A DNA stretch of 64,000 nt from DSVZ01 sp037439785 (GCA_037439785.1 JBBIVJ010000012.1:1-64000); one strand, 5' to 3'; shown: positions 33,244 to 41,807, counted from the stretch's first letter. The notes: generated from the sequence alone by a model not told the origin. Translations and numbers: made by a program.

Positions 33244-33485
33244 AAGAGTGTCGAAGGTCGAAGGGGCCGGGGCCGTAGGAAGGGAGCGCGACCGTCCCGG
33301 CCGCTCCCGTCGGTGTCCCGCCGACGGGTCCAGGGTGAAGCAGGCAACCTTGCTCCAGCCGGGACCGCGAGGACGCGGTCCTTCGCCGTGGGAGTGTCGG
33401 CGTCCCCCGCGACACGGTCGGCTCCCCGCCTCGGGGCCCGCAAACCAGCAGGTCACCGGACCTGCCGGCGAGACCCCATCCCCTC

Positions 33486-33540
33486 GTAGCCGCCGCGGGG
33501 AGGCGGCGGACCGTCTTCCCGCCGGCTCACGCTGGCGGCA
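33486..33540 (-). repeat. Bimodular REP-like repeat, copy C
   Basis: On the plus strand it reads GTAG-CCGCCGC-GGGGA-GGCGGCGG (33486-33509), a tetranucleotide plus hairpin, then ACCGTCTTCC, then the opposed module CGCCGGCTCACGCTGGCGGC. Confidence 0.6.
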
Positions 33541-33601
33541 ACTCCTCCCCGGCGGCGCAGGTTGGCATGGGCCACCGGCGGCGGGAGCGACCCGCCCGAG
33601 G

Positions 33602-34621
33602 TTACCAGCCCAGGACGTAGGCAAAGATGAGCGGCGCCACGATGCTGGCGTCGGATTCGATGATGAAGCGCGGGGTGTTCCGGTCGAGCTTGCCCCAGGT
33701 GATTTTCTCATTGGGCACGGCGCCCGAGTAGGAGCCGTAGCTGGTGGTCGAGTCGCTGATCTGGCAGAAGTAGGACCAGACGCGGGTCTTGCGGCCCAGG
33801 TCCTGGTGGAGCATGGGCACGACGCAGATGGGGAAATCGCCGGCGATGCCGCCGCCGATCTGGAACATGCCCAGGCCGCGGTCGCGGGTGACTTCCTGGT
33901 AATGCCCGGCCAGCCAGGTCATGTATTCGATGCCGCTGCGCACGGTGAGGGGGTTCTTGATGTCGCCGCGCAGACAGGCGGCGGCGTACATGTTGCCCAG
34001 GGTGGAATCCTCCCAGCCGGGGACAACCAGCGGCAGGTTTTTCTGGCAGGCGGCCAGGACCCAGGAATCCCGCGGGTCAATCTGGTAATACTGCTCGTAC
34101 TTCCCGCTGCGGAGGACCTGGTAGAAGAACTCGTGGGGGAAATACCGCTCGCCGCGGGCGTCGGCCGCCCACCACACCTCGATCATGGCCTTTTCCATGC
34201 GGCGCATGGCTTTGTCCTCGGGGATGCAGGTGTCGGTGACGCGGTTGAGGTGGCGCTTGAGCAGGGTCTCCTCGTCGCGGGGGGTCAGTTCCCGGTAGTG
34301 GGGCACGCGCACGTAGTAGTCGTGGGCCACGAGGTTGAAGACGTCCTCCTCGAGGTTGGCGCCGGTGCAGCAGATCAGGTGGACCTTGTCCTGGCGGATC
34401 ATTTCCGCCAGGGACAGGCCCAGCTCGGCGGTGCTCATCGCTCCCGCCAGCGTGATCATCATCCGGTTGCCCTGTTCGAGCTGATCGCGGTAGGCGCGGG
34501 CCGCGTCGAGCAGGGTAGCGGCGTTGAAGTGCCGGAAATGATGGTCGAGGAACGCGCCGACGGGGCCGGTTTCCTGCCGACGCGCCGCCGGTGGTTGGAG
34601 GCGAGGTTTGCGAGTCGTCAT
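33602..34621 (-). CDS. Deoxyhypusine-synthase-family protein
   Basis: A 339-residue cytoplasmic protein from the ATG at 34621; the long frame upstream overlaps xseA and is a shadow. It aligns by eye with the archaeal/eukaryotic deoxyhypusine synthase fold: MMITLAGAMSTAELGLSLAE (NAD site), ICCTGANLEEDVFNLVAHDY, YVRVPHYRELTPRDEE, MFQIGGGIAGDFPICVVP, QISDSTTSYGSYSGA, and NEKITWGKLDRN. The last contains the Lys that in the human enzyme forms the covalent butylimine intermediate (SWGK context). Bacteria lack eIF5A, so the acceptor is not deoxyhypusine. Bacterial relatives have been linked to homospermidine- or spermidine-type aminobutyl transfer. A polyamine role is therefore likely but not shown here. 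Confidence 0.88.
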   Translation of the reverse strand: MTTRKPRLQPPAARRQETGPVGAFLDHHFRHFNAATLLDAARAYRDQLEQGNRMMITLAGAMSTAELGLSLAEMIRQDKVHLICCTGANLEEDVFNLVAHDYYVRVPHYRELTPRDEETLLKRHLNRVTDTCIPEDKAMRRMEKAMIEVWWAADARGERYFPHEFFYQVLRSGKYEQYYQIDPRDSWVLAACQKNLPLVVPGWEDSTLGNMYAAACLRGDIKNPLTVRSGIEYMTWLAGHYQEVTRDRGLGMFQIGGGIAGDFPICVVPMLHQDLGRKTRVWSYFCQISDSTTSYGSYSGAVPNEKITWGKLDRNTPRFIIESDASIVAPLIFAYVLGW

Positions 34622-34662
34622 GCGCGCGAGCGTAGCGCGCGGGCGGGGGCGGGAAAACTGGT

Positions 34663-36108
34663 TTATGTGTCGGCGGGGGCAGGGGGCGGGTCCGGCGGCG
34701 GTTCGACGCGGCTGAGCACGGTGCCGCGATGGAGGCGGGTGTGGAGCTGCTGGCCGGGGCGGGTCTCGGCCGCGGCGCGCAGGATGCGGCCGGTGGCAGC
34801 GTCGGTGGTGATCGAGTAACCGCGGGCGAGGGTTTGCTCGGGCGAGAGCAGGCGGAGCTGGTCGCGCAGGGCCGCCAGGCGGGTGCACGCGCGTTCCCAG
34901 CCGTGGCGGGTGTGGTCGCGCAGCCGTGCCCGCAGGCGGGGGAGGTCCTGGCGGTGGACCTCGAGGCGGGCGCCTGGGTGGCCGCGCTGCCACGCGGCCC
35001 GGAGGCTCTCCCATTGGGTCCGGGTGGTGCGCAGCCCCTGGCGCACGGCCCGGCCAAGGCCGGTCCGGAGGTCATCCAGGCGTTGCCAGGCCTCGTTGAT
35101 GCGCTGGCGCGGGTGGGCGCGGCGCAGGCGGGTGAGCAGGTCGGCCAACGCGGCGGCGCGGTCGGCGCGTTGCGCGCGGGCGCGGCGGCCCAGGCGCTGG
35201 CGGGCGTCGGCCAGCCATTCGCGCGCGGCGACGGCGCCGGCGGTGAGCAGTTCGGCAGCGGCGCTGGGGGTGGCGGCGCGGCAGTCGGCCACGAAATCGC
35301 TGATGGTGAAATCAATTTCATGGCCCACGGCGGAGACGGTGGGGAGGGCGGAGGCGGCGAGGGCGCGGGCCACGATCTCTTCGTTGAAGGCCCAGAGGTC
35401 CTCGAGGCTGCCGCCGCCGCGGGTGATCAGGATGGCGTCCAGGCCGGCACGGGGGCCGTGGGCGGCAACACGGGCGGCGTGGTATTGGTTGAGCCGGTGG
35501 ATGGCCCCGGCGATTTCGGCGGCGGCGCCCTCGCCCTGGACCCTGCAGGGGGCGAGCACGAGTTCGAGGGCGGGGTGCCGGCGCCGGATTACGTGGAGCA
35601 CGTCGCGCAGGGCGGCGCCCGTGGGGGAGGTGACCAGGCCGAGGCGTTCCACCAGGTGCGGCAGCGGCCGTTTGCGGTCCGGGGCAAAGAGTCCTTCGGC
35701 GGCGAGTTTTTGCTTGAGCCGCTCGAAGGCCAGTTGCAGGGCGCCCACCCCGCGCAGTTCAACGGTGCTGACGACCAACTGGTATTGGCCGCGCGGTTCA
35801 TAGACGGTGAGGGTGCCCTCGAGCAGGACCTGGCGGCCGTCGGCCAGCAGCTCGCGGCAGGCCGGGTCGGCGCTGCGGAACAGCACGCAGGCCAGTTGGG
35901 CGCCGGCATCCTTGAGGGTGAAGTAGGCATGGCCGGAGGCCTGGACCCTGAGGTTGCAAATCTCGCCGGCGACCCACACCTGCCCCACCTGGGCTTCGAG
36001 GAGCCGTTTGACCCGGAGGGTCAGCTCCGAGACGGTGAGGATGCGGCGGGCGGGTTCCGGGGGGAACAATTCGCCGAAGTCCCATTGAGAGGGCCGTGTG
36101 CGGGGCAT
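34663..36108 (-). CDS. xseA: Exodeoxyribonuclease VII large subunit
   Basis: A 481-residue protein, typical length. An N-terminal OB-fold (LTVSELTLRVKRLLEAQVGQ, VWVAGEICNLRVQASGHAYF, YQLVVSTVELRGVGAL) binds single-stranded DNA. The catalytic region follows (LVTSPTGAALRDVLHVIRRR, ILITRGGGSLEDLWAFNEE, PTVSAVGHEIDFTISDFVAD), then long helices (RRARAQRADRAAALADLL), and the C-terminal strand LARGYSITTDA. With the small subunit XseB it degrades single-stranded DNA in both directions. No xseB gene is adjacent; the window shows none. It starts 6 bases after the end of the YmdB-type gene, so it is probably the second gene of that transcript. Confidence 0.95.
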   Translation of the reverse strand: MPRTRPSQWDFGELFPPEPARRILTVSELTLRVKRLLEAQVGQVWVAGEICNLRVQASGHAYFTLKDAGAQLACVLFRSADPACRELLADGRQVLLEGTLTVYEPRGQYQLVVSTVELRGVGALQLAFERLKQKLAAEGLFAPDRKRPLPHLVERLGLVTSPTGAALRDVLHVIRRRHPALELVLAPCRVQGEGAAAEIAGAIHRLNQYHAARVAAHGPRAGLDAILITRGGGSLEDLWAFNEEIVARALAASALPTVSAVGHEIDFTISDFVADCRAATPSAAAELLTAGAVAAREWLADARQRLGRRARAQRADRAAALADLLTRLRRAHPRQRINEAWQRLDDLRTGLGRAVRQGLRTTRTQWESLRAAWQRGHPGARLEVHRQDLPRLRARLRDHTRHGWERACTRLAALRDQLRLLSPEQTLARGYSITTDAATGRILRAAAETRPGQQLHTRLHRGTVLSRVEPPPDPPPAPADT

Positions 36109-36114
36109 GAGAGG

Positions 36115-36909
36115 TCAGGCCGGGGCTTCCGGGACCGGTTCGTTGACGCGCTCGATGCGGCAGGCACGGCCGGTGTGGGAGTCCAGTTCCAGGAAAACCC
36201 CTTGCAGGCGCGGCTGTCCCGTAGCCACGGATAAGCGCTGGGGGAGGTTGGTCACAAAGGCGCGGATCACCGGTACGATCTCCCGCCCCAGCACGCTGGC
36301 GTGCGCACCGGTGAAGCCGGCGTCGGTGAGGTAGGCGGTGCCGCCGGGGAAAATCTGCTCGTCCGCGGTCTGCACGTGGGTGTGGGTGCCGATAACGGCG
36401 CTGACCTGACCGTCCAGGTGGCGGGCCAGGGCGATTTTTTCGGAGGTGGCCTCGGCGTGGAAGTCCAGGACCAGCAGCGGGGTCACCTCCCGCCAGCGGC
36501 GGACCTCGGCCGGCACGACTTGGAAGGGGTTGTCCAGCGGGGGAAGGAAGGTGCGGCCCAGGGCATTGAGCACCACCAGCGGCGGCAGGCTGGCTTTTTG
36601 CAGCAGGAAGGCCCCCTGTCCGGGAGCGCCGGGCGGGTAGTTCAGCGGGCGGAGAATCCGCGGGTCGGCCGGCAGGTAGGTCATGATTTCCTTCTGGTCC
36701 CACATGTGATCCCCGCCGGTGATCACGTCCACGCCCGCCTCGAAGACCTCGGTGGCGGTTTTGGCGGTGAGGCCCGCCCCGCCGGCCATGTTTTCCCCGT
36801 TGGCGATGACGACGTCGGCGGCAAGTTGGGCGCGGAGGCGGGGCACCAGTTTGCGGGCGGCCTTGCGTCCCGGCTCACCCACAATGTCCCCCAGGAAGAG
36901 AATGCGCAC
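36115..36909 (-). CDS. YmdB-type (TIGR00282) metallophosphoesterase
   Basis: A 264-residue dinuclear-metal phosphoesterase. All sites are present: MRILFLGDIVGEPGRKA (Asp), VVIANGENMAGGAG (Asn/Glu), VDVITGGDHMWDQKEI (Asp-His), LVLDFHAEATSEKIALARHL and VIGTHTHVQTADE (His-x-His), then YLTDAGFTGAHASVLG. Bacillus YmdB is a 2',3'-cyclic nucleotide phosphodiesterase that affects biofilm and sporulation decisions. The family is well conserved, and its role outside Firmicutes is little studied. It lies directly upstream of xseA with a 6-base gap. Confidence 0.92.
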   Translation of the reverse strand: MRILFLGDIVGEPGRKAARKLVPRLRAQLAADVVIANGENMAGGAGLTAKTATEVFEAGVDVITGGDHMWDQKEIMTYLPADPRILRPLNYPPGAPGQGAFLLQKASLPPLVVLNALGRTFLPPLDNPFQVVPAEVRRWREVTPLLVLDFHAEATSEKIALARHLDGQVSAVIGTHTHVQTADEQIFPGGTAYLTDAGFTGAHASVLGREIVPVIRAFVTNLPQRLSVATGQPRLQGVFLELDSHTGRACRIERVNEPVPEAPA

Positions 36910-36969
36910 CCCGACACACTAGGTGCCGGACCGGCGTTGGCAAGCCGCCCGCCTCGACCAGCGGCCATC

Positions 36970-36995
36970 TTGGCGAAGAACCTGCTAGGTATAAT
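36970..36995 (+). promoter_or_regulatory. Promoter with perfect -10 box, predicted leaderless start
   Basis: TATAAT at 36990-36995 is an exact consensus -10 in very GC-rich DNA. A TTGGCG at 36970-36975 resembles a -35 but with only a 14-base spacer. The A of the kinase ATG (37002) lies 7 bases after the -10 box, where transcription would start, and no Shine-Dalgarno sequence precedes it. Confidence 0.6.
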
Positions 36996-37001
36996 CCGGC
37001 C

Positions 37002-38156
37002 ATGAAGACGCTGCACGCCAACCCGCAATGGCGCAGCCCGGTCACGGGCGTGTCCGAGCTGGAGCGGGTGGTTTCGACGCTTGCGACCCCGGCCGACGGT
37101 GTTAAAAGTCGCCCCGTGTCCTTGGTTGAAAACGGCTCCCGCCCCCCGTTGCGGATGGTCACCTGCCCGGGATGCGGCACCACGCTGTTTGTGCCGGGCA
37201 ATGTCGAGCCGCTAAGCCATTTCCCCTGTTCGAAGTGCGGCGCCGCCGTCATGATGCCCATGCGGCTGCGGCAGTTCGAACTGCGCGCCAAGATCGCCTC
37301 CGGCGGCATGGGGGCCGTGTACCGGGCCTTCGACACCGTGCTCGAGCGGGACGTGGCGGTGAAACTGGTCAAACCCGAACTGCTCCAGGACGAAAAGGCG
37401 ATGGCCGGCCTGCTGCGGGAAGCCCGCGCCTGTGCCCGCCTCAACCACACCAACATCATCCACCTCTACACCTTCGACGAGTCCGAGGGACGCCTGTACC
37501 TGGTCATGGAACTGGCCGACCGCGGCAGCCTGGACAACCGCATCGAAAAGGGCCGCCTGCCCGAGCTGGAAGTCCTGGACATCGGCATCAAGATCGCCTC
37601 CGCCCTCAACACCGCCCTCAAACACGGCCTGCTCCATCGCGACATCAAACCGGGCAACATCCTCTTCAATGCCGACGGCGAACCCAAACTGGTGGACTTC
37701 GGCCTGGCCCGACCTGCCGACGCCGACGAGGACGCCGACGGCACGGTCTGGGGCACCCCCTACTACATCGCCCCCGAAAAAATCCGGCGCGAGCGGGAGG
37801 ACTTCCTCTCGGACATGTACAGCCTGGCGGGGACGCTGTACCACGCCCTCACCCAGCACGTGCCCTTCGAGGCCCCCAGCGTCGAAGAGGTCGTCACCGC
37901 CCACGTCCACACCGCCCTGACCCCGCCCAACCAGGTCATTCCGGAAATCACCCAGCCCACCAGCGACGCGATCTGTCGGGCCATGGCCAAGAGCCCGGCC
38001 GACCGCTTCCAGGGCTACGAGGAGTTCATCATGGCCCTGGAGGCCGCCCGCAGTCAGTACCTGGTCGGCCGGTACGTCACCGGCACCACGCCCGCGCCGG
38101 GCAGTCGCCCGGCGGCCAAAACCGGCGGCATCAAAAGCTGGTTCCGCCGGCGCTGA
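37002..38156 (+). CDS. Soluble Ser/Thr protein kinase with N-terminal zinc ribbon
   Basis: A 384-residue protein. Residues about 53-84 hold a CxxC-x(n)-CxxC zinc ribbon (VTCPGCGTTLFVPG, then FPCSKCGAAV). The kinase domain (about 90-350) is complete: the glycine loop IASGGMGAVYRAF, catalytic Lys in VAVKLVKPE, LLHRDIKPGNILF (HRDxKxxN), LVDFGLARPA (DFG) and GTPYYIAPEKI (activation-segment end). There is no membrane span, so it acts in the cytoplasm. The first 50 residues (HANPQWRSPVTGV...) are of unknown role; an internal start near codon 52 is possible, but the perfect -10 box favours 37002. This is a Hanks-type kinase, as is common in Planctomycetes-Verrucomicrobia. Confidence 0.92.
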   Translation: MKTLHANPQWRSPVTGVSELERVVSTLATPADGVKSRPVSLVENGSRPPLRMVTCPGCGTTLFVPGNVEPLSHFPCSKCGAAVMMPMRLRQFELRAKIASGGMGAVYRAFDTVLERDVAVKLVKPELLQDEKAMAGLLREARACARLNHTNIIHLYTFDESEGRLYLVMELADRGSLDNRIEKGRLPELEVLDIGIKIASALNTALKHGLLHRDIKPGNILFNADGEPKLVDFGLARPADADEDADGTVWGTPYYIAPEKIRREREDFLSDMYSLAGTLYHALTQHVPFEAPSVEEVVTAHVHTALTPPNQVIPEITQPTSDAICRAMAKSPADRFQGYEEFIMALEAARSQYLVGRYVTGTTPAPGSRPAAKTGGIKSWFRRR

Positions 38157-38240
38157 CTCCTGTTTGGGTCCCCCTTCGGCGCCGGCCCGCCGATCCCGCA
38201 GAACCCAATCCGGTGCCTGCGGGTGTTGCCCGCGAAAAGC

Positions 38241-38711
38241 TCAGGGGGCGGCCCCCCCGCGCTCGGGCCGGGCGGTCTTCGCGGGCGCGGGGCCGAACCG
38301 CACCGACACCGCCACCGTTCGCCCGTCCGCCTCCTTCCGGGCCGCCCCCGCCACTTCTTCGCCCGGCACCGCGTCCCCCAACACGGCCGGCTTGCCGTCC
38401 TTGGTGAAGCGGGTCTGCGAGGTGATGTGGATGACGCGGTCCTTCTCCTTTCCCGCCAGAATCAACGTCAGGGCATCCTTGTCCACGGCCTTGAGGGTGC
38501 CGCGGAAAGGGAAAGTGGCCGGCTTCCTGGCCGCAGGTTTGGCGGGGGGGGCTTTGGGCTTGGGCTTTGCCGGCGCGGGGACCGGCGCCGCCTCGGCCGG
38601 AGGCGGCGGCGGGGTCGGGGGCGCGGCCGGGGGCGGGGTACTGGGGTTGGGCGCCTGGGCCAGTGCCCCGGCCAACATCCCCACAGTCAGCAGTGCGAAA
38701 AGACGCTTCAT
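38241..38711 (-). CDS. Small secreted protein with Pro/Ala/Lys-rich linker and C-terminal beta domain
   Basis: A 156-residue protein from the ATG at 38711. Signal peptide LFALLTVGMLAGALAQAPN, then a long linker almost entirely Pro, Ala and Lys (residues about 20-70; PPPAAPPTPPPPPAEAAPVP). A compact beta domain follows (residues about 72-140: FPFRGTLKAVDKDALTLILA, DRVIHITSQTRFTKDGKPAV, GEEVAGAARKEADGRTVAVS) resembling DUF5666/OB-like proteins. It is probably a periplasmic domain held away from the membrane by the linker. Function unknown. It converges on the kinase gene. Confidence 0.75.
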   Translation of the reverse strand: MKRLFALLTVGMLAGALAQAPNPSTPPPAAPPTPPPPPAEAAPVPAPAKPKPKAPPAKPAARKPATFPFRGTLKAVDKDALTLILAGKEKDRVIHITSQTRFTKDGKPAVLGDAVPGEEVAGAARKEADGRTVAVSVRFGPAPAKTARPERGGAAP

Positions 38712-39235
38712 GACTCTGCCTCGGTTGACGTTGCCTGGAGCCATACGCCGGCCGGTACATTCTGGCAATCCGGAAAGCGAAGCGAGCTTCGGGGAGGGGG
38801 AAGCGGGATTTGAGGGGCGCGGAGCGAGGATCGAGAAGTGAGAAGAGAGCATTGAGTTGGGGGATGGCGGCGCGGGCCACGTCGGATTATGGATTTCGGA
38901 CTTCGGGTTTGCCGGGCCGGCTGGAAGCCTGCGCCACGTCGCCGGGCGGAGAGTCCCCGGCGTGAGACCGGCGGAGAGAGGGTCCGCCGCGTCACCGTGG
39001 CGGCTGCGGGCATCTGCCCTCCGGCATTGGCTCCCTTCCTGCCTTTCTGAGTTCCCAATTTCTTCCCCTTTGGACTTCGGACTTCGACCTTCGGACTTCC
39101 CCGCCGCCCGAAAGTTGCCCGTTCCCCCCTTGGGCCGTCGGCGCGGCGCCGAAGGCTGTGGCCGCCTCGCCTCAACCGACTTACCCCCGCCGGCCACGTT
39201 CCGCCCGCGGCGTCTGCCCTGCGACGCCCGGCAGC
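38712..39235. other. Intergenic region with a REP-like element and degenerate simple repeats
   Basis: About 520 bases without a gene. The REP-like copy D is at 38938-39061. Around it lie short direct repeats of GGACTTCGG/GGATTTCGGACTTCGG type (38886-38905 and 39071-39099), another dispersed-text motif. Long frames in this stretch are repeat translations. Confidence 0.5.
38938..39061 (+). repeat. Bimodular REP-like repeat, copy D (long tail)
   Basis: It contains CCCCGGCGTGAGACCGGCGG, GGTCCGCCGCGTCACCGTGG, CGGCTGCGGGCATCTG and the tail CCTTCCTGCCTTTCTGAGTT (CCCAATT). The same tail is found inverted at 41258-41290, so copies D and E flank the OPT transporter gene in opposite orientation. Confidence 0.6.
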
Positions 39236-41149
39236 CTAGCGGGTGGGGGCGAGGAGGAAGTTCTCGACCAGGATCAGCGTGATGCCCATCAGGGCGCCGC
39301 CGGCGATGATGCCGCCGCAAATCGGCTCCTGGTTGTCCACAATCACGCGGCGGGCGGCCGAGCCGGGCCGGCAGACACGACCGGCCAGCCAGAACAGGAA
39401 AGAGCCGAGAAACATGGAGAAGCAGGTGTTGAAGGGGATGATGGTGCCCAGGCCCAGCGCCACGGCCGAGAGCCAGAATCGGCCGCGGCTGACCACCCGG
39501 AGCGCCTCCAGGGCCAGCCCCAGCAACGCCCCGTACAACGCCGCCCAGCGTGCCGAGACGGGCAGGTTTTGCAGGCCCTGGGTGAGCAGTTCAGCCACGG
39601 CCTTCCAGACCGAGGCGGCCGGCATGGGGTGCTGTTCAAACAGGGCCCGCGGTCCGGCGTGCAGGAAGGCCAGGTAAAACACCGGCACAGCCACCAGGGC
39701 GCCGGCGCAGACGCCCAGCACGTGACCGAGGGCCTGCTGGCGCGGCTTGGCCCCGAGCATGTAGCCGGGCTTGATGTCCATGAGCAGGTTCGAGGCGTTG
39801 AGGGCCACCTCGCCGGTGATGCCGGCGGTCATGAGGTTGGTCTTGATGTTGCCCGGATCGAGCACGCCGAAGGTTAGCTGGGTCAGTTTGGCCACCGCGC
39901 CGCTGGGGGTGATGGCGGTGAGGGCGGTCGAGTGGACCGCGATCAGGGTGAAGGCAAACACCAGCGGGATGGCCAGCGCCCCCAGCCACCAGGCCACGCC
40001 GAAAAACCCATGGGCCTGCAGCACCACCAGCGTCCCCACCACCGGAATACCCACCACGAAGACCTTCATCGGCAGTTCGATGTCCCGCAGCGGGTCCGCC
40101 GCCAGCCGCGCCCGGCCCTTCGAGGTCAGTCCGCGGAAGGCGTCCAGGATGATCCGCGGCCGGGCAAAGAAGGCGAAGAGCGAGGCGGTGGTCATCATGG
40201 CCACCCCACCCCACAGGGCCCATTTGGTGATTTCGCGGAAGCCGAAGTGCCGCACGCCGTCGGCGCCGATCACCCCCGGGATTTCCCCCGCCGCAATCGC
40301 CCAGGGGGCCAGCACCAGGTAATTGATCGCCGCTCCCAGCAGCAGCGACACGCCCACACGGATGCCCATGAGGCCGCCGGTGGCCATCATCACGAAATCG
40401 GTGTCCGGCCGCACGGTCAGCTCGCGCAGGTCCACGCCGCGCACGGTGAGGGTGGTGAACTTGTACACCCACAGGTCCAGGTATTCCGGGATGGCGAGGA
40501 AGCCGAGCCGGAGTTTTTCCAACAGGGCGTGGCTCTGCAGCACCTTGGCCAGCGCCGAGGCCAGCCCGGCCAATACCAGCACGCGGGCCTTGAACAGCCC
40601 CTCGCGGGCGTCGCTGTGATGCAGGGCGTCCATCACGATGCCGGCGGCGCGGCCCTCGGGGAAGGGGTGCTGTTCGTCGTTGATGAACCGGCGCTTGAGG
40701 GGAAAGGCGAACAACACCCCCAGCACCGCCAGCGAAATCATCCACGCCAGCGTCACGCTCATCGGGAGGCGCTGGCCGGTCGCCAGCATGTACGCCGCCA
40801 GGCTCGAGATCAGCGGCGCGGTCATGTAGCCCGCCGCGGTGGCGATGGACTGCATGGCGTTGTTTTCGAGGATGGTAAACTCGCGGCCCAGGCCGGCGCG
40901 GGCCAGAACCTTGTGGAGGGCGAAGGCCAGGAGGACCGAGGTGATGCCCACGCCGAGGGTCCAACCGGTCTTGGCCCCCACGTAGAGGTTGGTGAGGGAC
41001 AGCGCCCCGCCCAGGCCCATGCCGGTGAGGGTGGCGCGGAGGGTGAGCTGGGGCATGTCCCCACGCCAGACGTTCTCCAACCACCAGCGGTCCTTTTGCT
41101 CGAGGGTCCAGGTGCGGACCTGTTCGGGGTCGAGTTGTTTCAGGGCCAT
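39236..41149 (-). CDS. OPT-family oligopeptide/metal-chelate transporter
   Basis: A 637-residue multipass inner-membrane protein with about 14-16 spans. The start is at the ATG at 41149, followed by LDPEQVRTWTLEQKDRWWLE. Family traits: LTNLYVGAKTGWTLGVGI, then FTILENNAMQSIATAAGYMT (conserved NxxxQSxAxA), FALHKVL, and NLLMDIKPGYMLGAKPRQQA late in the protein. OPT carriers import peptides or metal-nicotianamine/siderophore-type chelates by proton symport. Bacterial members of this length are common in Verrucomicrobiota, Acidobacteria and Myxococcota; the substrate is undetermined. It stands alone, flanked by inverted repeat copies. Confidence 0.92.
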   Translation of the reverse strand: MALKQLDPEQVRTWTLEQKDRWWLENVWRGDMPQLTLRATLTGMGLGGALSLTNLYVGAKTGWTLGVGITSVLLAFALHKVLARAGLGREFTILENNAMQSIATAAGYMTAPLISSLAAYMLATGQRLPMSVTLAWMISLAVLGVLFAFPLKRRFINDEQHPFPEGRAAGIVMDALHHSDAREGLFKARVLVLAGLASALAKVLQSHALLEKLRLGFLAIPEYLDLWVYKFTTLTVRGVDLRELTVRPDTDFVMMATGGLMGIRVGVSLLLGAAINYLVLAPWAIAAGEIPGVIGADGVRHFGFREITKWALWGGVAMMTTASLFAFFARPRIILDAFRGLTSKGRARLAADPLRDIELPMKVFVVGIPVVGTLVVLQAHGFFGVAWWLGALAIPLVFAFTLIAVHSTALTAITPSGAVAKLTQLTFGVLDPGNIKTNLMTAGITGEVALNASNLLMDIKPGYMLGAKPRQQALGHVLGVCAGALVAVPVFYLAFLHAGPRALFEQHPMPAASVWKAVAELLTQGLQNLPVSARWAALYGALLGLALEALRVVSRGRFWLSAVALGLGTIIPFNTCFSMFLGSFLFWLAGRVCRPGSAARRVIVDNQEPICGGIIAGGALMGITLILVENFLLAPTR

Positions 41150-41257
41150 GGTCGTGCCCGCGGGATGGCGCGCGCAGGGTGCGAAGCTGAGCCCCGCGGC
41201 TCAAGCCCAAAACCACGCCGGACGAAACCGGGTTCGCCGGCCGAAGGCTGCAGGGTG

Positions 41258-41331
41258 GGAATTGGGAACTCAGGAAGGGAGGAAGGGTTCAGTGCCGGCA
41301 GCCGTAGCCGCCGCAGTCTTGCGGCGGACGG
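41258..41331 (-). repeat. Bimodular REP-like repeat, copy E
   Basis: On the plus strand the tail comes first (GGGAATTGGGAACTCAGGAA), then GTAG-CCGCCGC-AGTCTT-GCGGCGG (41304-41327): a tetranucleotide plus hairpin with 7-bp stem. Only one hairpin module is recognisable. Confidence 0.6.
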
Positions 41332-41420
41332 CACCCCGCCAACGCGCTTCGTGAAGCGTTCCGCGACCATCCATCGGCGGTTTTTGACAAACTCCACCGC
41401 GGGGGTGTTTACTCGGCGCG

Positions 41421-41807
41421 GTGCGTGCCCCGATCAAAGCGGTCACGGTCGTGCTGCTGATCCTCACCCTGGGTCTGCACTGGGCCGCGTTGCAGGCCGT
41501 TGCCTGGGCGGGGATGGCGGTGGCCTACTCGAGGCAGGCCGGCGTGCGTCAGGGGCTGGCCATGACCTTCGATGGCCAGCATCCCTGCCCCCTCTGCAAG
41601 GCCATCGAGCAGGGGCGAGCCGAGGAACAGCAGCAGAAGAACGGCAAGACCCTCAAGCCAGGGAGCAAGCTCGACCCCGTCCCGCTCTGGTCCGCGGAGC
41701 CCCTGGTTTTTGCGCAGCCACGCGTGCCGCTTCCCCCCTTCACCCCGAGCGTTCTGGCGCGCACCGATCCTCCTCCCAGACCCCCTCCCCGTTCTTCCTC
41801 CGCCTGA
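41421..41807 (+). CDS. Small membrane-anchored protein with CPLC motif (putative metal-homeostasis gene)
   Basis: A 128-residue protein with a GTG start. An N-terminal membrane segment (AVTVVLLILTLGLHWAALQA) is followed by MTFDGQHPCPLCKAIEQG, in which the CPLC pair and a nearby His resemble a thiol metal site, then a Lys/Gln-rich stretch and Pro-rich tail. Similar short HPCxLC proteins in this phylum often sit by metal-efflux or metal-import genes (recalled, not checked). The next gene encodes a secreted protein. I infer a role in periplasmic metal handling with low certainty. Confidence 0.6.
   Translation: MRAPIKAVTVVLLILTLGLHWAALQAVAWAGMAVAYSRQAGVRQGLAMTFDGQHPCPLCKAIEQGRAEEQQQKNGKTLKPGSKLDPVPLWSAEPLVFAQPRVPLPPFTPSVLARTDPPPRPPPRSSSA

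Larger units (their letters stand above)
32990..33601. other. 600-base intergenic cluster of dispersed repeats
   Basis: No gene. It contains two REP-like copies (33076-33146 and 33486-33540), a large nested inverted repeat (33161-33243) and further GC palindromes (for example CCCGTCGGTG-TCCCGCCGACGGG around 33308-33330). It is the densest repeat cluster in the window. Frames that run through it on both strands are repeat translations, not genes. Confidence 0.6.

Noticed and set aside
33072..33443. 123-residue minus-strand frame in the repeat cluster
   Set aside because: It reads through REP-like and inverted repeats; the protein is a translation of repeats with no start signal.
31949..34819. 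956-codon open frame on the plus strand across TatD, repeat and deoxyhypusine-synthase regions
   Set aside because: It crosses three real minus-strand genes and repeat DNA; no family motif, composition of an antisense frame.
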